A DNA stretch of 8,738 nucleotides from an uncultured Clostridia bacterium (lineage in GTDB: Bacteria; Bacillota; Clostridia; Oscillospirales; Acutalibacteraceae). Numbering within the stretch: the first letter of the stretch is position 1; the number at the start of each line of letters is the position of its first letter. The DNA lies in the NCBI GenBank assembly GCA_947171615.1, contig CAMVYG010000084.1, positions 1 to 8,738 on the forward strand, given 5' to 3'. Below are positions 5,793-8,738 of this stretch, piece after piece. The translations under genes and the position numbers were made by a program. A model generated the notes under the pieces. The model had not been told where the DNA came from. It saw nothing but the letters and a program-made list of their open reading frames with translations, and did no database searches.

Positions 5793-6992
5793 ATGGAATC
5801 GTTAAAGGAATTATATCGGATCGGCAGAGGGCCCTCCAGCTCCCACACCATGGGGCCTTCCCACGCCGCCGCCCTGTTCCGGGAAGCCTTTCCCCAAGCG
5901 GACAGCTTTCAAGCCACACTGTACGGGTCGCTGGCGAAAACCGGCCGGGGGCATTTGACCGATACGGCCATTAAGGATGCCTTTGCACCCCTTTATACCG
6001 GCGTGATCTTCAACACGGAGGCCACCGAACTGAAGCATCCCAACACCATGGAGCTGGAAGCTTTTCAGAACGGGACAAGCCTGGGCTTCTGGCGGGTATA
6101 CAGCGTAGGCGGCGGAAAAATTGAAATTGAAGGACGGGCTTCGGAGACTCCCCAGGATATTTATCCCCTGAACACCTTTGCGGAGATCAAGGCCTACTGT
6201 CAGGAAAAGAAGCTGCGGCTGTGGCAGTTTGCGGAGGAATGTGAAGGGCCGGAGCTGTGGGACTATCTCACAGAGGTGTGGAACTGCATGAAAAGCGCCG
6301 CCCGAAACGGTCTGGAAGCAGAAGGTGTGCTTCGGGGCGGACTGAACGTACAGCGGAAAGCAAAATTCCTGTTCCGCCAGCGGCATATTGACGAAAGCGC
6401 GGAAACCAGAGAAAACCGGGTGGTCTGTGCCTATGCCTTTGCGGTCAGCGAGGAAAACGCGGGGGGAGGCACCATCGTCACCGCCCCTACCTGCGGGGCC
6501 TGCGGCGTACTGCCCGCCGTAATGCTCTATAAACAGGAGCAGAACGGCTTTTCCGATACCGAAATGCTCCACGGGCTGGCCACCGCCGGGATCATCGGCA
6601 ACATCATCAAAACCAATGCCTCCATTTCCGGGGCGGAATGCGGCTGTCAGGCGGAGATCGGCAGCGCCTGCTCCATGGCCTCCGCCGGGCTGGCGGAGCT
6701 GTTCGGCATGGATCTGGATCAAATCGAATATGCGGCGGAGGTGGCAATGGAGCATCACCTGGGCCTGACCTGCGACCCTATCGGCGGCCTGGTACAGATC
6801 CCCTGCATCGAGCGCAACGCCGTGGCGGCCATGCGGGCCTTAAACGCCCTGAGCCTGGCAAATTTTCTCACCTATACCCGGAAAATCAGCTTTGATATGG
6901 TGGTAAAAACCATGTATGAAACCGGGCGGGATCTGTTTAGCAAATATCGGGAAACCAGCGAGGGCGGGCTTGCCAAAATCTACACGGAATAA
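5793..6992 (+). CDS. sdaA: L-serine dehydratase (L-serine ammonia-lyase), Fe-S dependent, compact single-chain form
   Basis: This cytoplasmic enzyme deaminates L-serine to pyruvate and ammonia with a [4Fe-4S] cluster. The N-terminal beta domain (residues 1 to about 130) starts with the hallmark GPSSSHTMGP at 13-22 and carries GSL..TGRGHLTD and YSVGGG. The alpha domain (about 150-399) carries TAPTCGACG (C234, C237), ECGCQAEIGSACSMAS (C283, C285, C293), GLTCDPIGG (C327) and QIPCIERN (C338). Cysteines 285, 327 and 338 have the spacing (42, 11) of the three cluster ligands I recall for the Legionella pneumophila enzyme. Both domains lie in one chain of 399 residues. That is shorter than the enterobacterial form (about 455) and unlike the two-subunit form of Bacillus, but resembles short forms in Bacteroidetes and Clostridia. 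The C-terminus (AKIYTE) lacks the terminal cysteine that inhibits the Legionella enzyme. GGGAG (5781-5785) sits seven bases before the ATG. The DUF4364-type gene follows after 51 bases. Confidence 0.95.
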   Translation: MESLKELYRIGRGPSSSHTMGPSHAAALFREAFPQADSFQATLYGSLAKTGRGHLTDTAIKDAFAPLYTGVIFNTEATELKHPNTMELEAFQNGTSLGFWRVYSVGGGKIEIEGRASETPQDIYPLNTFAEIKAYCQEKKLRLWQFAEECEGPELWDYLTEVWNCMKSAARNGLEAEGVLRGGLNVQRKAKFLFRQRHIDESAETRENRVVCAYAFAVSEENAGGGTIVTAPTCGACGVLPAVMLYKQEQNGFSDTEMLHGLATAGIIGNIIKTNASISGAECGCQAEIGSACSMASAGLAELFGMDLDQIEYAAEVAMEHHLGLTCDPIGGLVQIPCIERNAVAAMRALNALSLANFLTYTRKISFDMVVKTMYETGRDLFSKYRETSEGGLAKIYTE

Positions 6993-7030
6993 GAAACTGC
7001 CCGCCGTTTTATCAGTACCGCTTTATGAGA

Positions 7031-7036
7031 AGGGAG
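7031..7036 (+). promoter_or_regulatory. Ribosome binding site that decides the start of the DUF4364-type gene
   Basis: AGGGAG at 7031-7036 lies only one base before the ATG at 7038 but seven bases before the in-frame ATG at 7044, so 7044 is the likelier start. Confidence 0.65.
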
Positions 7037-7043
7037 AATGCCT

Positions 7044-7628
7044 ATGGATACCAATGCCTTTACCGGCGGCGTAGAGCCGGGCGGCCTTTGGAATCAAAAC
7101 GATATCCGGATCTTGCTCTGCTATATTTTATGCAGCGTGTCCGGGCCGGTTTCCAGTGGGAGCCTTTCCCTGATCGTACCGGAAAAAGCTCTGGCCAATT
7201 ATTTTGAGGTGGGAGACGCTCTGGCCGCCCTGCTGCGGCAGGGCAATGTCCGGCAGGACGAGGAAGACTTATACACCGTGACACCCGCCGGACGGGAGAT
7301 CGCTCAAAGCCTGGACGCCACTCTCCCCCTTTCCGTGCGGGACAAGGCCCTGGAGGCCGCCCTGCGGCTGATGGCGGACAGCAAGGCCCGCAGGGAAAAC
7401 CGGGTGGAAATGGAAGAACAGGAAACCGGCCTGCGCGTTACCTGCCATATTTCCGGAGGGGAAATGGAGCTGATGAGCATTTCCCTTTACGCGCCGGACA
7501 AGGGCCAGGCAAAGCTCATTGAGCAAAATTTCTATCGGGACCCGGAAGGAATTTACAAGCTGCTTCTTTCCGCCCTGACCGGAGACAAAGACTATGCCCG
7601 CTCCTACTTTGAGGAGCAGGGCGGCTGA
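7044..7628 (+). CDS. DUF4364-family protein, putative winged-helix regulator
   Basis: A 194-residue cytoplasmic protein that I recognise as the DUF4364 family, found mainly in Clostridia and usually described as a winged-helix transcriptional regulator without a known ligand. The N-terminal half (about residues 12-95) has a helix-turn-helix-like layout: NQNDIRILLCYIL, then a VGDALAALLRQGNV recognition-helix-like segment, then LYTVTPAGREIAQSL, which resembles the wing and following helix of PadR/MarR-like domains. The C-terminal half (about 100-194) is an alpha-beta segment with ETGLRVTCHISGG and LMSISLYAP strands, possibly a sensing or dimerisation domain. It lies 51 bases after the serine dehydratase gene with no terminator between them and probably shares its transcript. 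A second stop (TAA) follows TGA directly. Regulation of serine dehydratase by this protein is only inferred from position; the family also occurs away from sda genes. Confidence 0.75.
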   Translation: MDTNAFTGGVEPGGLWNQNDIRILLCYILCSVSGPVSSGSLSLIVPEKALANYFEVGDALAALLRQGNVRQDEEDLYTVTPAGREIAQSLDATLPLSVRDKALEAALRLMADSKARRENRVEMEEQETGLRVTCHISGGEMELMSISLYAPDKGQAKLIEQNFYRDPEGIYKLLLSALTGDKDYARSYFEEQGG

Positions 7629-7633
7629 TAAAA

Positions 7634-7663
7634 AGAAAAGCGCCCTTACAGGGGCGCTTTTCT
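7634..7663. terminator. Bidirectional intrinsic terminator between convergent genes
   Basis: AGAAAAGCGCCC (7634-7645) and GGGCGCTTTTCT (7652-7663) form a perfect 12-bp inverted repeat with a 6-base loop. The G+C-rich inner stem is flanked by A's on the left and T's on the right, so RNA from either strand ends in a hairpin plus U-run. It begins 5 bases after the plus-strand gene ends and lies 23 bases from the end of the minus-strand gene. Confidence 0.93.
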
Positions 7664-7686
7664 GTATAATTCTGTTTTGAGCCGGG

Positions 7687-8511
7687 CTACTCTCCGTCCT
7701 CCGAAGGAACCTCCTCTATGTACACGGCAGGCGCCTCAGAAGGAGCTTCCGCAGGCTCTTCTTCTGACCGGCTGAAAGCAACGGCTGCTTCACCGGGATC
7801 GGAATACCGGGTAAAATATTCGATCTCCTCCCGATAGTCCTCTAAGGTCTGCCGGTCGATCTCCCTGCCCCAGCTGATCTCACAGGTGTTGTAATCCCTG
7901 TTGACCTCCGCAACGGCGATCCCGGCTTCCCACTTTTCGATCACCAGCATGGAGTGGTTTTCTCCGGTCAGGCGGATCTGGTCGCCCAGCCGGAGCCTCT
8001 CGTAGCTTCGGTGCATGAAAACAGGCGCATCCGCTCCAAAGATCCGGTCGCTGAGCATACTGCTGAAGCCAAGGCATTGGAGATCATCGTAGAAGGGAAA
8101 AAATTCTCCTGTCGCACCGTGGTAGGAATTGCAGAATTCTGTTCCCAGAAGGTCATGATCGCAGGGGGTCTCCGTTATAATGCTCCAGCTTTCCTCGCCG
8201 GGGGACAGCTCATACCCACAGTGATTCCAGTATTTTCCCGAAGAAAACTGCTCCTGAAGCTCCGCCAGGCGTTCTCTTATCCCCTCTTCGCTAAGCTCTT
8301 CTCTGGGAGGCGAAGCCTCCTGCTGTGCGGAGGGCAGGGCGGCCATTTTCCTGGATGGTATGGTTCCCTGCTGCGGGGAAAGCCCGCTGCCTTCCTGTTG
8401 AAATAAAAGCTGAGCAGAAAACAGAAAAACTACCATTGCGATCCCCAGAAAGCCTAACGCCCATTTCCCAAAATGAAATTTCCTTCTGCGCCTTCGCCGA
8501 TGTCTCACCAT
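7687..8511 (-). CDS. Membrane-anchored protein with papain/NlpC-like cysteine hydrolase domain
   Basis: A 274-residue protein predicted to sit in the membrane with its bulk outside. A very basic N-terminus (RHRRRRRRK) is followed by one hydrophobic helix (residues 17-37), so the orientation is N-in, C-out. Residues about 38-75 are a Pro/Gln/Ser-rich linker. The domain (about 78-226) has the order KYWNH (93-97), TPCDHD (115-120), FCNSYHGATGE (126-136), QCLGF (145-149), DRIFG, LRLGDQIRL, ENHSMLVIE (184-192), VAEVN (200-204) and CEISWGREI (210-218). I recognise this order from secreted clostridial proteins thought to be papain/NlpC-P60-like peptidases or amidases. C146 and H186 are the probable catalytic pair, with N204 as a possible third residue. 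The remaining cysteines may form disulfides. The C-terminal tail (about 230-274) is acidic and Pro/Ala-rich. AGGAGG lies 6 bases before the chosen ATG; a TTG at 8535 would add 8 residues and has no such site. Cell-wall hydrolysis is inferred, not shown. Confidence 0.72.
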   Translation of the reverse strand: MVRHRRRRRRKFHFGKWALGFLGIAMVVFLFSAQLLFQQEGSGLSPQQGTIPSRKMAALPSAQQEASPPREELSEEGIRERLAELQEQFSSGKYWNHCGYELSPGEESWSIITETPCDHDLLGTEFCNSYHGATGEFFPFYDDLQCLGFSSMLSDRIFGADAPVFMHRSYERLRLGDQIRLTGENHSMLVIEKWEAGIAVAEVNRDYNTCEISWGREIDRQTLEDYREEIEYFTRYSDPGEAAVAFSRSEEEPAEAPSEAPAVYIEEVPSEDGE

Positions 8512-8517
8512 ACTGCC

Positions 8518-8523
8518 CCTCCT
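8518..8523 (-). promoter_or_regulatory. Ribosome binding site that fixes the start of the minus-strand gene
   Basis: On the minus strand, AGGAGG (plus-strand CCTCCT, 8518-8523) lies six bases before the ATG at 8511-8509. This supports M at 8511 over the upstream in-frame TTG at 8535. Confidence 0.8.
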
Positions 8524-8533
8524 CTTCTCTGTC

Positions 8534-8564
8534 AATATAGAGAAAGCAGAAAATCAAAAAGCAA
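8534..8564 (-). promoter_or_regulatory. Weak candidate promoter for the minus-strand gene
   Basis: On the minus strand, TTGCTT (8564-8559) and TATATT (8539-8534) are separated by 19 bases, longer than the optimum. The -10 matches five of six bases but the -35 only three. The whole upstream stretch is A/T-rich, so the true promoter is uncertain. Confidence 0.3.
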
Positions 8565-8599
8565 CCGACAGAATAAAAATTGTGTTTTTTCAAAAAGTC

Positions 8600-8628
8600 T
8601 TGTCCCTCTGTTTTTACTGTGTTAAAAT
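8600..8628 (+). promoter_or_regulatory. Outward-facing promoter near the right edge
   Basis: TTGTCC (8600-8605, four of six -35 bases) and TAAAAT (8623-8628, five of six -10 bases) are separated by 17 bases. It points to the right edge, divergent from the minus-strand gene, with a start near 8635. The only sequence seen downstream is the folded region at 8651-8708, so the transcript would begin with a structured leader or be a non-coding RNA. Confidence 0.5.
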
Positions 8629-8646
8629 AACCGCATGGCGGTTATT
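8626..8646. promoter_or_regulatory. Perfect 9-bp dyad overlapping the -10 box, possible operator
   Basis: AATAACCGC (8626-8634) and GCGGTTATT (8638-8646) are perfect inverted repeats separated by ATG. The dyad covers the end of the -10 box TAAAAT and the predicted transcription start. That is a classic position for a repressor operator. Read as RNA from the minus strand, the same dyad followed by TTAACA could be a weak terminator. Confidence 0.5.
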
Positions 8647-8650
8647 CCCC

Positions 8651-8708
8651 GAGAAGTCCTGAGCTGCGAAGCAGTTCTCTTTTGCTTCGCAAAAGCACCG
8701 GACTTCTC
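8651..8708 (+). other. Structured non-coding region with nested inverted repeats
   Basis: An outer perfect 9-bp stem (8651-8659 with 8700-8708) encloses two small hairpins. These are CTGC-GAA-GCAG (8664-8674) and CTTTTGC-TTC-GCAAAAG (8679-8695). Together they form a three-way junction. Because the hairpin cores are complementary to each other (TGCGAAGCA 8665-8673 with TGCTTCGCA 8683-8691), a single long hairpin is an alternative fold. No long open reading frame covers it on the plus strand. It could be a structured leader, a small RNA, or a dispersed palindromic repeat. Confidence 0.6.
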
Positions 8709-8738
8709 CAATCATCAGTTTTTTGATAAAAATCACCC

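Noticed and set aside
5811..6758. 315-codon open frame antisense to serine dehydratase
   Set aside because: It is fully covered by a gene with complete family motifs, has no recognisable domain of its own, and long antisense frames are common in G+C-rich genes.
7954..8406. 150-codon plus-strand frame opposite the cysteine-hydrolase-like gene
   Set aside because: The minus strand carries the signal anchor, ribosome binding site and coherent domain; the plus frame shows none of these.
8512..8535. Upstream TTG start for the minus-strand gene
   Set aside because: The extension would read through the AGGAGG site, which is well placed for the ATG at 8511.

Overview
The window looks like chromosomal DNA of a Gram-positive anaerobe of the class Clostridia, plausibly a gut Oscillospiraceae/Ruminococcaceae-type bacterium. 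The evidence is strong AGGAGG-type ribosome binding sites, S-layer-homology (SLH) wall anchoring, a DUF4364-type regulator (a family I know mainly from Clostridia), an Fe-S L-serine dehydratase and an acidic lipoprotein. Hand-counted sample lines give roughly 45-50% G+C in the surface-protein gene and about 57% in the metabolic genes. No RNA gene, insertion sequence, phage gene or CRISPR array is visible. Taxonomy is inferred from gene content only.

Layout. (1) 1-320: the 3' part of a small lipoprotein gene, cut by the window edge. (2) 342-2462: a large secreted protein with a strong promoter of its own. Its domains are a signal peptide, about eight GLUG-type repeats, an Ig-like domain and three SLH modules. 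A perfect 18-bp hairpin follows. (3) 2585-4807: a promoter, then a HAD-family hydrolase and a MATE efflux transporter in a tight pair. (4) 4808-4930: a spacer with five copies of a degenerate 7-base repeat, then a PHP-domain metallohydrolase (4931-5668). (5) 5690-7628: a promoter and leader hairpin, a compact single-chain Fe-S L-serine dehydratase, then a DUF4364-type winged-helix protein. (6) A symmetrical terminator (7634-7663) lies between that operon and a convergent minus-strand gene (7687-8511) for a membrane-anchored protein resembling secreted papain/NlpC-like cysteine hydrolases. (7) 8512-8738: a non-coding stretch with a probable outward-facing promoter overlapped by a perfect dyad, then a region able to fold into a three-way junction.

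How they fit together. The left third is cell-envelope material: a lipoprotein and an S-layer-attached surface protein. The middle holds housekeeping-type functions: small-molecule phosphate hydrolysis, drug or metabolite export, a PHP hydrolase, and serine deamination to pyruvate and ammonia. The pairing of serine dehydratase with a putative regulator is the only neighbourhood that suggests joint function. I do not see a clear new multi-gene system. The best leads are the structured non-coding right end, the heptad repeat, the unusual cysteine cluster in the PHP active-site loop, and the anchored cysteine-hydrolase-like protein.
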